64,000 nt of DNA. Origin: Fibrobacter sp. (GTDB lineage: Bacteria > Fibrobacterota > Fibrobacteria > Fibrobacterales > Fibrobacteraceae). A program made the translations under genes and the position numbers. The notes under the pieces were generated by a model. That model was not told the origin of the DNA and did not search any database. It saw nothing but the letters and a program-made list of their open reading frames with translations. Of this stretch, positions 53,534-62,159 are shown in pieces. Where the stretch lies: assembly GCA_017642335.1 (NCBI GenBank), contig JAGCPF010000001.1:62001-126000 (forward strand), read 5' to 3'. Each line of letters opens with the position of its first letter. Positions within the stretch are counted from its first letter, which is position 1.

Positions 53534-54736
53534 TTACGGCATCGATGCAGAGCTCATGGCCTCGGGCATTGATGCTGAAGTCACAGGGAAAGGCATCGAT
53601 GCGGAAGACATGGATTCACCGCCTTGTGCGTCGAACGGTTCGTCTTCATCGTCTTGCACATTGAAGTACCCGTCTTCGCCGTCCATGTCCGGACAAATCG
53701 TATAGCACTTACCATTCAAGCTATTTTCGCAAGCAGTGTAGCATGATTGCATTGACGTGGAACTCATTGTCCCATCCACCGAGGCAGAACTCATAGCCTC
53801 GGGCATCGAGGCCGAAGTCACGGGGAAAGGCATCGATGCAGAAGACATGGATTCGCCGCCTTGCGGGTCAAACGGGTCGTCATCATCGCCTTGTACATTG
53901 AAGTACTCTTCTTCGCCTTCCATGTCGAGGCAAATCCTCTTGCACTCCATATTGTCAAACGGATTAGCGACCGTGTCTTTCGAAGAAATATTCTCCAACG
54001 GATTCGTGCATACAATGGAGCACTGCGGGCCCTCTGCCACCACCAAGGAATCGCACCGCGCCTTATAGTAGTAATCTGCCTCATGCGTCAGCACTTCCGG
54101 GGTAATGGCCAGACCGAACAGAGGCACAGCGCAGGCGACCTGGAGGTGCCTAAAGTCATTACAACCGGTTCCATCTTTATAATCCCTGAATACGCCATAC
54201 AACGATTCACAACGCTGCCGGAATGCCGTAAGGTCCGCTTCGCAATCTATTTTGTCTTCTTCAAACCAATAGGTATTTTCAACCTTTTCTATCAAGACCT
54301 CGTCCTTTGTCAACAAAAGACTGGTTTCCATGTAGTCCGCGCTACTTCCGGTAAAGAGCATCTGGGTGCCAGATTCTTCTTCGTAATAGGTAACGTTGCA
54401 TCCCTGCCGGCTATAATAAACTTCGCCCGAAGTCTCGAAATCATGGGCTGTTTGCGGCACAGGAATTTGAACGGACGGGTCATCAATTTCCACTATACCT
54501 GAATCTAACCTTACCACATTCTCGGTTTCCACGGTTCCGCCGCCACCAGATTCCATAGTCTTGAGGATGCTATCCATGATGGCTTTTTGTCCTGCAGAAG
54601 GTTCCTGGGGCAAAACGGACAGTCTAGTGTCAAGGTCGCCAGCCGGTTCCGTCGTCACGCCGGCACCCTCTTCCGAAGAACATGCCGCGAACAAGGCCAG
54701 CGAGAAAACGATTCCTATATATTTCTTCTTATCCAT
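53534..54736 (-). CDS. Lipoprotein with internal tandem repeats
   Basis: The lipobox is in LALFAACSSEEG, Cys19 or so. After a 250-residue Cys-containing domain without a known family, an acidic unit of about 70 residues occurs twice: EEEYFNVQGDDDDPFDPQGG, then serine/alanine motifs (MSSASMPFPVTSASMPEAMSS), and again EDGYFNVQDDEDEPF with the same ending. AGGAGGAAAATC precedes the ATG. It overlaps the TIGR02147 gene by eight bases, the pairing typical of Fibrobacter. Role unknown. Confidence 0.8.
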   Translation of the reverse strand: MDKKKYIGIVFSLALFAACSSEEGAGVTTEPAGDLDTRLSVLPQEPSAGQKAIMDSILKTMESGGGGTVETENVVRLDSGIVEIDDPSVQIPVPQTAHDFETSGEVYYSRQGCNVTYYEEESGTQMLFTGSSADYMETSLLLTKDEVLIEKVENTYWFEEDKIDCEADLTAFRQRCESLYGVFRDYKDGTGCNDFRHLQVACAVPLFGLAITPEVLTHEADYYYKARCDSLVVAEGPQCSIVCTNPLENISSKDTVANPFDNMECKRICLDMEGEEEYFNVQGDDDDPFDPQGGESMSSASMPFPVTSASMPEAMSSASVDGTMSSTSMQSCYTACENSLNGKCYTICPDMDGEDGYFNVQDDEDEPFDAQGGESMSSASMPFPVTSASMPEAMSSASMP

Positions 54737-55559
54737 GATTTTCCTCCTGCCGCCTTGTCAGCGGAAACAATTGTAAATTCAACCTGTAAACTTGTTCACC
54801 GTGCTTGTCTTCACTCGCGATGGCGACGACCTTCTGTCTGAACTTTTCCGCCTCGCACGCAATACGGCGGTACGTATCGCGAGAAATCCCCATAGTGGCA
54901 CCCGCGAAGCTGCGATCTTCGACGGGGACGTTATCTATCGCGTCCATCGCCAACTTGGCCATCTGCCTGTGCATGGGGCGCATAGCCGGGGGCACCATTC
55001 CCGCGACGCCCATCACAACCTTCTCGGTCTGCTCGTAATGGTATTCGTCGTGTTTCTTGAGCAACCCCATCTGGATCAGAAAATCGAGAGTCTTCCGGAT
55101 TTCGGTCGCGCTGATTTCCGGGTAGCAGAGCTTGGACAGTTCCATCGGTTTCGCGCCGGGATTCATGGGAGCGAGTTCTCGCAGCACCGGGTTGTACCAT
55201 TCGCTAAAGTAAGCGTAGGCATCCGCCGACAGCGTACGCACCTTGTTTTCCTTCGCGAGTTCACGCATTCTCTTCAACGCGGCATTCTTTTTTGCCTCGT
55301 CACCGGAATCGGCGAACACGACCATCTGGGCAAAGTATTCCTTGGCGCTCCCTTCGAGTTCCATTGCCATAGCGACACGTTCCACGCCCACCTTGGAAAG
55401 GCGGGTTTTCCCATCGCACACCAACTTCATGTAGTTCGACGAAGAGAACCCCGCCAAATGCGAGAATTCCCTCCACGAGAAGGCGGAACAGCGCTTGCGT
55501 TCTTCGTAGAACTCCTGCATGTACCGCCTGTAATCAAGATATTCGTATATTGCTTTCAT
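54729..55559 (-). CDS. TIGR02147 family protein
   Basis: This family, many copies per Fibrobacter genome, has an N-terminal helix-turn-helix-like region: MKAIYEYLDYRRYMQEFYEER, then FSWREFSHLAGFSSSNYMKLVCDGK. The C-terminal part, DUF4423-like, includes FSEWYNPVLRELAPM and AIDNVPVEDRSFAGATMGIS. It is probably a regulator of the downstream lipoprotein gene that it overlaps. GAGGT precedes the ATG. Its first codons are duplicated as a remnant at 60026-60091. Confidence 0.88.
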   Translation of the reverse strand: MKAIYEYLDYRRYMQEFYEERKRCSAFSWREFSHLAGFSSSNYMKLVCDGKTRLSKVGVERVAMAMELEGSAKEYFAQMVVFADSGDEAKKNAALKRMRELAKENKVRTLSADAYAYFSEWYNPVLRELAPMNPGAKPMELSKLCYPEISATEIRKTLDFLIQMGLLKKHDEYHYEQTEKVVMGVAGMVPPAMRPMHRQMAKLAMDAIDNVPVEDRSFAGATMGISRDTYRRIACEAEKFRQKVVAIASEDKHGEQVYRLNLQLFPLTRRQEENHG

Positions 55560-55939
55560 AGGTTTGACCTCGACAACAATATATCTCTTTCAAAACACAA
55601 AATCAATGATTTTGAGCTAAAATCAAAAGATTTTACAGAAATCCTAAAAATTCAAGCGTATATAACACAAGTCGTGGTATATGCAGATATCGTCGAAAAA
55701 CAAAAAAAGATCCAGTCAAGAAATTGACTGGACCGAGGCATTTTGATTAATGAACTTTCTTGCGGGGCAATGGCACGGCAAGCCCATTCTCGAACCGCAC
55801 GATTGTCGGCGTGCGGAATTCGTCGGCATACTCCTCACGCCATTTGCCGCTACGGATCAGGTTGCCGTTCAAGTCGAACGCACGGAACTGCATTCCCTGT
55901 ATAGGAACCTGCGGCACGGGAGATTTCAAGGACAGCGGA
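55555..55939. repeat. 385-bp direct repeat, copy 1
   Basis: This spans the first codon of the TIGR02147 gene, the intergenic terminator and the last 190 bp of the 270-residue partner gene A. It matches 60087-60465 with small indels in the non-coding part and very few changes in the coding part. Confidence 0.9.
55696..55731 (-). terminator. Terminator after partner gene A
   Basis: On the minus strand CCAGTCAA-TTTC-TTGACTGG is followed by ATCTTTTTTTGTTTTT. It lies 16 nt after the stop codon and is duplicated at 60220-60257. Confidence 0.88.
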
Positions 55940-56559
55940 GTTTCTCCTTCAAACAACTCGGGGCATTGACGCACCGAGTCGACAAGGCCGCAAAAATAAA
56001 CATCATGTCCCGAGCGCTGATAAAAACAAAAGCCCGCAACAGGAACATATATATCAGCGACATCTTCATTATGGGGCAAACCGTACATTACAGAATACAA
56101 ACCTGACGTTCTCCTTTTCCCCATCACAGCAACAATATGCCGAATCAGCGAATCCGCCTCCGAGGCGCTACCGCCAAATACACCGGCATTTTGAAGACGC
56201 AAAAATTCATCAATAACGACATCCTCTACAAGGAAGGGCGACCCCATACTATCACATTCTGCTTTTGACGAACAAAATTTGAAGAACGTGAGGACATCTT
56301 CCGTAACGAACACCATAATCGTTGAATCTGACCGCGAAATATAGGCCCAATATACCGAATCTACCGAGCTTAGATTTTTTACTGGAGGGTCAAGCAAGGG
56401 CATCTTCGACATATCCAAGCGATGTTCGTCAAACAGGTTGATCTGTGTCGCCGGGTACATGATATCAAGTTGCCCGTTACCTATTACTTCACATTCCTGT
56501 GCATGGAGTTGAAGTGTTGCGCACAGGCAAGCGAAGAACAACGGAATTACTTTTTTCAT
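55747..56559 (-). CDS. Secreted partner protein A with T9SS-like tail
   Basis: The 270-residue protein has a signal peptide (MKKVIPLFFACLCATLQLHA), a variable core with several Cys (residues about 22-205) and a tail of about 65 residues (PVPQVPIQGMQFRAFDLNGN to PLPRKKVH) that resembles a T9SS type A sorting domain. It overlaps the peptidase-like gene by four bases (ATGA), so the two are coupled. Paralogues B and C lie upstream. The core shows no known fold. Inhibitor, immunity or substrate-binding roles are possible. Confidence 0.8.
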   Translation of the reverse strand: MKKVIPLFFACLCATLQLHAQECEVIGNGQLDIMYPATQINLFDEHRLDMSKMPLLDPPVKNLSSVDSVYWAYISRSDSTIMVFVTEDVLTFFKFCSSKAECDSMGSPFLVEDVVIDEFLRLQNAGVFGGSASEADSLIRHIVAVMGKRRTSGLYSVMYGLPHNEDVADIYVPVAGFCFYQRSGHDVYFCGLVDSVRQCPELFEGETPLSLKSPVPQVPIQGMQFRAFDLNGNLIRSGKWREEYADEFRTPTIVRFENGLAVPLPRKKVH

Positions 56560-59500
56560 ATTCCCTCCATGCTTACAACTAAATCTGTTTGAATTGGACT
56601 GAAATCAACGTGATAAATCTTGGCATACTGGTGTACTGTAATATTATTTGCAAAAATCTTCCCATAGAACAACTTTCTTGACTGAGCTATAATCACATCC
56701 GAATAAGGAGCAACAATACTTCCCGCAACCATATTTTCAACATACATTCTTTTTCCTCTAGCATGCTGAACAAGTTTAAAGCCCTGTGCAATAAATGGAT
56801 ACTGTTCAGGCTCGTTAAGAGTCTTTGCTCGCCAAGTAAAATCCCCGCTTACATGTATCACAGTTTCTCGACCAGGTAAATTAAACATGACATTCGATCG
56901 GGGATCCAACTGAATAGAACCCGTGTAAACCGTACCAGGAGGAATATAAAGAAGTCCACCCCCCTCAACCTTCACTGTCGAATAGATGCCAGAAGATAAA
57001 ACACGGACCTCTCCATCGTGAACAACGAAGTCATATACAAATGGTATCACTAAGTCATCTACTGCATAATTACGAGGATAAAAATTGAGGTCCCAAACAT
57101 CATATGTATACCTCGAAATACCTTTATCAATAGTCGCACCATTCTGCAAGAAAATATCGTCTACATTAGATCCTTCAATAAGATACACTCCTCCGCGCAC
57201 ATGCGTATTACTACGAAGTATAACGTTTCCTCGGGATAAAATGTCACCCACATCCGCTCGCGCCCCAACGTTCACCGCATATTCTCCATTCAAGCCAAGT
57301 GCCGCAGATGCAATGATGCAACGACCCGTCTGCATTCGGCCATTATAACAGACCACACCATCATTGTAACGCAACTCAGACAATGCATACAAAGTTACAT
57401 GTTCAGCGTTAGACATTGCAACGACTTGGTCTGCATCTTTAGCATAAACATCTGTTTCATAGTTATCTCTTAGGCCATTAGCATTAATATCTTCTTGTCC
57501 ATCCAATCGTCCATCATTGTCAGAATCAGGATCCCTCTCCGCACGCAAGGCTTCACCATTTTCATCAACATCACCATCAATATTAGCAAAAACTTCCACA
57601 GAAACGCCCAAATCCAGATCATCAGGCGTTAATTTTGGATATGGTTCTCGTATTGTATAAGACATTATTTCCGTTTTATCAAAAATTCCATCGCCATCGG
57701 TATCGGGATTATTAGGATCTGTATGGAATCGATGAATTTCATCAAAATCAAGAAGAGTGTCTCCATCAGCATCAAAAATTTCATCAAAATCCATAATCCC
57801 ATTGTTATTGTTATCCTCATAAAGTTCCGATTTACGTGCCATTTTTCCATACAACTTAGGATCACTCATAATCCAATATCCAAAATCCGCCTCATTTGAA
57901 TGATACTTATCTATTCGTCGCCATTCTACAGTTCCATCATTATCTATGTTTAAGAAACGATAAACATACTCTTTCCTTTTATTGCTATATACCACAGCAT
58001 CAATTACCATAACATGAAAAGTTTCATCCACAACAACCAAATTACCGGCAGCTAAAGCACCTAACAGAACTGCATCCGATGGCATTCCATCTGAATAAGT
58101 AAATTCACCTGCGTAAGGATCTAAATTCATCACCCACGGTATAACAGTTCCAAAACTTCCACCTCCTGCTTTATCATGCGGAAATGCATTTAAAATGGGA
58201 TTCTCTAAAGAACTCATATTAATTTTAAAATGGAACTTTATTTCATCCTGCGTTAGGTTACCTCCATACTTATGATTCACCATTGCTGCAGCAACGGCCC
58301 AGCATCGCCAACTCTCTTCTGGATCATTATAATAATGATTTATATCACGGAATCGACGATTGCCTAATCCATCCACATATCCTGTAGAATTGTGCGGTCG
58401 ATCCCAATCCGCTTCAATAATATGTTCTCCCCACTTAAGATCAAGCATGTACGAGTCCTTTCGAGCAGCAAGCGGACTAACCTGTAAGTCGTAAACCGGC
58501 GTTTCTGTACCATCCAACACACCCACTTCAAAGTAACAATAATAATCCAAAGGAATATAAGCATTCCAAGAAGTAACCGCACCGGAGTAATCTTCCCCTT
58601 CAGTACCAACTGGATTTACCAACCAAAGATATTTTCCTTCCCCCAATTGTTGTGCCATCCGGTTTCTATCCGTATAACCATGATATACTAACGTAGTATC
58701 ATTCGCATTTAACACTGTAACTTCGTAAAATCGAGCCCCAGCAACAGTATTCCAAGCAAGCATCGTTTCTTCCATATTCCGCTTGTATATGAAACAACTA
58801 TCCCAAAGAGAAAGAGGTTCAGCATAAGGCCACTGCGAAAAAGGAGAATCAATCATTTTTTCTCGGAACTTATTCCAGCTGATAATGGAATCACTCCCAT
58901 CCATAATGACAGCTCGGAAAAAATCGCCCATGCGATAAACAGACACAGGTCCTACAACATCATCGCTCGTTGAGGTATTAAAGAAATAGTCTGGATTAAT
59001 TATCTTATTCTCAACTTCAAGTAAATCTGCATAATTGCCCCGGTCACCCCAAGCAATGTAATCTAGGGGCACCGAATCTTGATACAAGATAAATTCACCA
59101 ACATTTCCAAAAGATAATCCCGATATCGTCGTCACAACACTATCATTAGAGCAATTCGAAATTTGGCCACTACAAACACGTAATGTAGACCTAGCCCCAA
59201 GCGTTATCCCACCTAAGGAATAAAGATTGCCAGAGGCATCTTTGATTTTAACCCCATTCAAAGAAACCGCAGAGCCACCGTAGTTCTGGAGTTGAACCCA
59301 AGGAGATGCAGAATCTGCCGTTTCGGGCCGCAAACCGACAAATCGGAGTTTCAACGCTCCTTCTGACGATAGGTTACCCGCAATTAGGTTATCACCCGAA
59401 TACACGCCATAGCTTGCCGCTTCTGCAAATTCAGCACCGGGACACCCAGGCACGCTTTCTTTATGGATAGATCCCCAACCCGAACGATGGACTCCAACAC

Positions 59501-59828
59501 TAATTCCAGTTGCGTCAGGAGTATTTCCTGTACCGAGAACGGGGACGTTGACTTTTAGCACGACAGTCGTGTCATCAAATTCTTCTAATTGCGCGGACAG
59601 ATTACCCATGTAATAAGGCTCTATCACAAAATTGTCTGCCGGCTGTTTTTTCAAATAATACTTGACCTGAATCCCATTGTATTGCCGGCCCGAATTGTTG
59701 ACGACACGCAGTCGCAATCCCAACATTTGATCGTTAGTAGGTTGTTCGTCCTTCACTTCAACGCGAATAGATTCACTGGCCCATGCCATACAAGACAAAA
59801 TGAACAAGACAAAAAGGCCTTTTTTCAT
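56556..59828 (-). CDS. Cysteine-peptidase-like, TSP3-repeat, anchor-A-like surface protein (intact)
   Basis: The 1,090 residues run: signal peptide MKKGLFVLFILSCMAWA; CBM3-like beta domain (residues about 20-115); lamin-tail-like domain (WVQLQNYGGSAVSLNGVKI, DYIAWGD); a beta region; a papain/C39-like peptidase region with Cys near 509 in SWRCWAVAAAMVNHKYGG, His near 605 in TFHVMVIDAV and Asn in LNIDNDG; type 3 calcium repeats (DNNNNGIMDFDE, DTDGDGIFDK); and a choice-of-anchor-A-like C-terminal domain (FNLPGRETVIHVSGDFTWR, GSIVAPYSDVIIAQ). AAGGAG precedes the ATG. It is the intact paralogue of 10588-14244. Confidence 0.85.
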   Translation of the reverse strand: MKKGLFVLFILSCMAWASESIRVEVKDEQPTNDQMLGLRLRVVNNSGRQYNGIQVKYYLKKQPADNFVIEPYYMGNLSAQLEEFDDTTVVLKVNVPVLGTGNTPDATGISVGVHRSGWGSIHKESVPGCPGAEFAEAASYGVYSGDNLIAGNLSSEGALKLRFVGLRPETADSASPWVQLQNYGGSAVSLNGVKIKDASGNLYSLGGITLGARSTLRVCSGQISNCSNDSVVTTISGLSFGNVGEFILYQDSVPLDYIAWGDRGNYADLLEVENKIINPDYFFNTSTSDDVVGPVSVYRMGDFFRAVIMDGSDSIISWNKFREKMIDSPFSQWPYAEPLSLWDSCFIYKRNMEETMLAWNTVAGARFYEVTVLNANDTTLVYHGYTDRNRMAQQLGEGKYLWLVNPVGTEGEDYSGAVTSWNAYIPLDYYCYFEVGVLDGTETPVYDLQVSPLAARKDSYMLDLKWGEHIIEADWDRPHNSTGYVDGLGNRRFRDINHYYNDPEESWRCWAVAAAMVNHKYGGNLTQDEIKFHFKINMSSLENPILNAFPHDKAGGGSFGTVIPWVMNLDPYAGEFTYSDGMPSDAVLLGALAAGNLVVVDETFHVMVIDAVVYSNKRKEYVYRFLNIDNDGTVEWRRIDKYHSNEADFGYWIMSDPKLYGKMARKSELYEDNNNNGIMDFDEIFDADGDTLLDFDEIHRFHTDPNNPDTDGDGIFDKTEIMSYTIREPYPKLTPDDLDLGVSVEVFANIDGDVDENGEALRAERDPDSDNDGRLDGQEDINANGLRDNYETDVYAKDADQVVAMSNAEHVTLYALSELRYNDGVVCYNGRMQTGRCIIASAALGLNGEYAVNVGARADVGDILSRGNVILRSNTHVRGGVYLIEGSNVDDIFLQNGATIDKGISRYTYDVWDLNFYPRNYAVDDLVIPFVYDFVVHDGEVRVLSSGIYSTVKVEGGGLLYIPPGTVYTGSIQLDPRSNVMFNLPGRETVIHVSGDFTWRAKTLNEPEQYPFIAQGFKLVQHARGKRMYVENMVAGSIVAPYSDVIIAQSRKLFYGKIFANNITVHQYAKIYHVDFSPIQTDLVVSMEGI

Positions 59829-60025
59829 TCAAATCTCCTTGAATACAGGTTGTCTGTCTATTTTCAACTGCAATTTATCAACAGACTAATTTGAATATAA
59901 CACAGGCATGTTAAAAAAACAACAACTTTATGTTGTCAAAATAATTACATTGTTCGTTATAATTAAAAAATGGCGTTTTTTGCAAATTTTTAGCAAGTTC
60001 TACATTTACTCAACATCAATAATCT

Positions 60026-60091
60026 TCATCGATTTCGAATGACGTTGCGCTGTTGCAACATTTGAGCAAACTCTCCATATATTGCCTTCAT
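60026..60091 (-). pseudogene. Remnant of a TIGR02147 gene 5' end
   Basis: The 21 codons begin MKAIY, as in the TIGR02147 gene at 55559, then run into unrelated sequence and a TGA. The upstream 200 nt is the duplicated promoter/terminator region. It marks the break point of the duplication. Confidence 0.7.
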
Positions 60092-60465
60092 AGGTTTGAC
60101 CTTGGCAATAATATAACGCTTTCAAAACACACGTTTTTGAGCTAAAATCAAAAGATTTTACAGAAAAACTAAAAATTCAGACGTAAATAACATAGGTTGT
60201 GGTATATGCAAATATCGTCAAAAAACAAAAAAAAGATCCAGTCAAGAAATTGACTGGACCGAGGCATTTTGATTAATGAACTTTCTTGCGGGGCAGTGGC
60301 ACGGCAAGTCCATTCTCGAACCGCACGATTGTCGGCGTGCGGAATTCGTCGGCATACTCCTCGCGCCATTTGCCGCTACGGATCAAGTTGCCGTTCAGGT
60401 CGAACGCACGGAACTGCATTCCCTGTATAGGAACCTGCGGCACGGGAGATTTCAAGGACAGCGGA
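60087..60465. repeat. 379-bp direct repeat, copy 2
   Basis: This matches 55555-55939: 5' end of TIGR02147, its upstream region, the terminator and the sorting-tail codons of the partner gene, here gene B. Confidence 0.9.
60220..60257 (-). terminator. Terminator after partner gene B
   Basis: The same hairpin and T tract as at 55696-55731, 15 nt after the stop of gene B. It should stop transcription before the peptidase-like gene. Confidence 0.88.
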
Positions 60466-61088
60466 TATTGTTCCCGAAACGAAGGGCCACACTGACGCAC
60501 CGAGTCGACAAGGCTGCATAAATACGGACGAGGAGCTATCCAATCGTAAGTACAGTATTTTCCACTTGTAAGAAATATTTCTGCCGTATCTTCATTCTTT
60601 CTAAACATGTTATAGCTTACCGAGGCCAACCCAGACGGTCGAATACCTGACATTTTTTCAAGAATATGATGAATCACGGAATCCGCCTCCGAAGCGGTAC
60701 CGCGAAACACTCCCGCTTCTTGAAGCCGCATAAATTCATCAGCAACAACATCCTCCACGAGAAAACGCTTTTCCAAGCTATCACATTCTATTTGTGAACC
60801 ACAGAATTTGAAGAATGTAAGACAGTCCTCAGCCACAAAAATCATGACCGTTGAATCTAACCGTGTTTGATAAGCCCAGTAAACCGAACTCAAGTTGCTA
60901 AAATTTTCTACCGTCGGTTCAAGTAACGGCATTTTGGCCATATCCAAATGATTATCATCAAGTAAATTTATTCTTGTCGCCGGATATGTGATATCTAAAT
61001 GTCCATAACTGACCACTTCACATTCCTGTGCATGAAGCTGCATCGCCATGCAAAAGCAAACAAAAAATGCTAAAGCGAATCTTTTCAT
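60273..61088 (-). CDS. Secreted partner protein B with T9SS-like tail
   Basis: The 271-residue paralogue of A has signal peptide MKRFALAFFVCFCMAMQLHA, a diverged core (roughly half identical) and a tail (PVPQVPIQGMQFRAFDLNGN onward) identical to that of A. Its first codons and promoter are shared with C. It has no large gene directly upstream of it, so it is an extra copy with its own promoter and terminator. Confidence 0.8.
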   Translation of the reverse strand: MKRFALAFFVCFCMAMQLHAQECEVVSYGHLDITYPATRINLLDDNHLDMAKMPLLEPTVENFSNLSSVYWAYQTRLDSTVMIFVAEDCLTFFKFCGSQIECDSLEKRFLVEDVVADEFMRLQEAGVFRGTASEADSVIHHILEKMSGIRPSGLASVSYNMFRKNEDTAEIFLTSGKYCTYDWIAPRPYLCSLVDSVRQCGPSFREQYPLSLKSPVPQVPIQGMQFRAFDLNGNLIRSGKWREEYADEFRTPTIVRFENGLAVPLPRKKVH

Positions 61089-61141
61089 ATTCCACCCACG
61101 CTTATCCGACCAACCGTTTTATAAATATAACCTCAAACAGG
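61047..61141. repeat. 95-bp promoter/signal-peptide repeat, gene B copy
   Basis: This matches 61969-62063 with two differences. It spans about 40 bp of signal-peptide codons and 53 bp upstream of the ATG, including a TATATTTATAA stretch that may be the -10 region. Confidence 0.88.
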
Positions 61142-61188
61142 TCTAAAAAGCTAGTGCTCAAATTCGCGGATTTCGTACCCGGCATTTT

Positions 61189-62010
61189 TTACTTGCGGGG
61201 CAGTGGCACGGCAAGCCCATTCTCGAACCGCACGATTGTCGGCGTGCGGAATTCGTCGGCATACTCCTCACGCCATTTGCCGCTACGGATCAGGTTGCCG
61301 TTCAGGTCGAACGCACGGAATCGCATTCCCTGTATAGGAACCTGCGGCACGGGAGATTTCAAGGACAGCGGAGCTTCTCCTTCAAACAACTCGGGGCATT
61401 GACGCACCGAGTCAACAAGGCCGCAGAAACTGTGGATACTTTCATTTTTTTCATAATCGCAAAGTGAAGTAACCAACATTACAAATTTTCCCTTATCCGT
61501 ATCTCCATTAAACTTGTAAGGGTTGTAAACACCAGCAGCAAGCGAAATATTATCTACAGGAGGCATGTCACTTTTTATCATCTGTATGGCATGGCGAATC
61601 ATCGAATCTGCTTCTGTTGCGGATCCAGGGAGAACACCTGCCGACTGCAACCTGCGGAATTCTTCAACAATCAGGCTATCTATATAATATGCATGATACA
61701 AACTATTACACTCTTCTTTCGTCGAACACAATCTAAAGAAAGTTACTCGATCTTCGGCAAGAAAAATCATAATCGTCGAATCCGAAGGCGCTATGTAGGC
61801 TCTATAAACGGAATCTGAGCTGAAATTTTTCACCGGCGGGTCAAGTTGCGACAACTTCGATAAATCCAAACGATATTCGTCAAAAAGATTGAATTCCGTT
61901 GCCGGATATTGAATCCCAAGTTCCATGTAATGGTGCACTTCGCATTCTTCTGCATGCAATTGAACTGTCATGCAAAAGCAAACAAAAAATGCTAAAGCGA
62001 ATCTTTTCAT
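61189..62010 (-). CDS. Secreted partner protein C with T9SS-like tail
   Basis: The 273-residue paralogue has signal peptide MKRFALAFFVCFCMTVQLHA, the same as B, a diverged core and the shared tail, ending PLPRK without the last KVH. Cys positions are mostly kept. It is 100 nt upstream of gene B, both with the same promoter sequence. It is an extra copy like B. Confidence 0.8.
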   Translation of the reverse strand: MKRFALAFFVCFCMTVQLHAEECEVHHYMELGIQYPATEFNLFDEYRLDLSKLSQLDPPVKNFSSDSVYRAYIAPSDSTIMIFLAEDRVTFFRLCSTKEECNSLYHAYYIDSLIVEEFRRLQSAGVLPGSATEADSMIRHAIQMIKSDMPPVDNISLAAGVYNPYKFNGDTDKGKFVMLVTSLCDYEKNESIHSFCGLVDSVRQCPELFEGEAPLSLKSPVPQVPIQGMRFRAFDLNGNLIRSGKWREEYADEFRTPTIVRFENGLAVPLPRK

Positions 62011-62063
62011 ATTCCACCCACGCTTTTCCGACCAACCGTTTTATAAATATAACCACAAACAGG
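61969..62063. repeat. 95-bp promoter/signal-peptide repeat, gene C copy
   Basis: This matches 61047-61141 with two differences. The upstream edge joins directly to the remnant ORF at 62007-62153, so the repeat boundary is a recombination join. Confidence 0.88.
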
Positions 62064-62153
62064 GGTAAAAAGCAATAGCCTTGTTAAGTTGAATATTGGG
62101 TACAAGCTGTTTGCCAGAACCAGGGCAAACAGGGCGATTATTTTCTTTTTCAT
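62007..62153 (-). pseudogene. 5' remnant of an exported-protein gene
   Basis: Starting at ATG 62153 after GGGAG, 48 codons begin with a signal-peptide-like MKKKIIALFALVLANSLYP and then run through the promoter repeat of gene C to a TGA. The first 25 or so codons look like a real gene start in operon with the lipoprotein gene upstream; the rest is read-through of the promoter repeat. It was probably cut by the duplication. Confidence 0.5.
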
Positions 62154-62159
62154 AGTTAG

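Noticed and set aside
59930..59965. Weak hairpin ACAAC/GTTGT near 59930
   Set aside because: The stem is only five base pairs in AT-rich DNA upstream of a gene start; not enough to call a terminator or operator.
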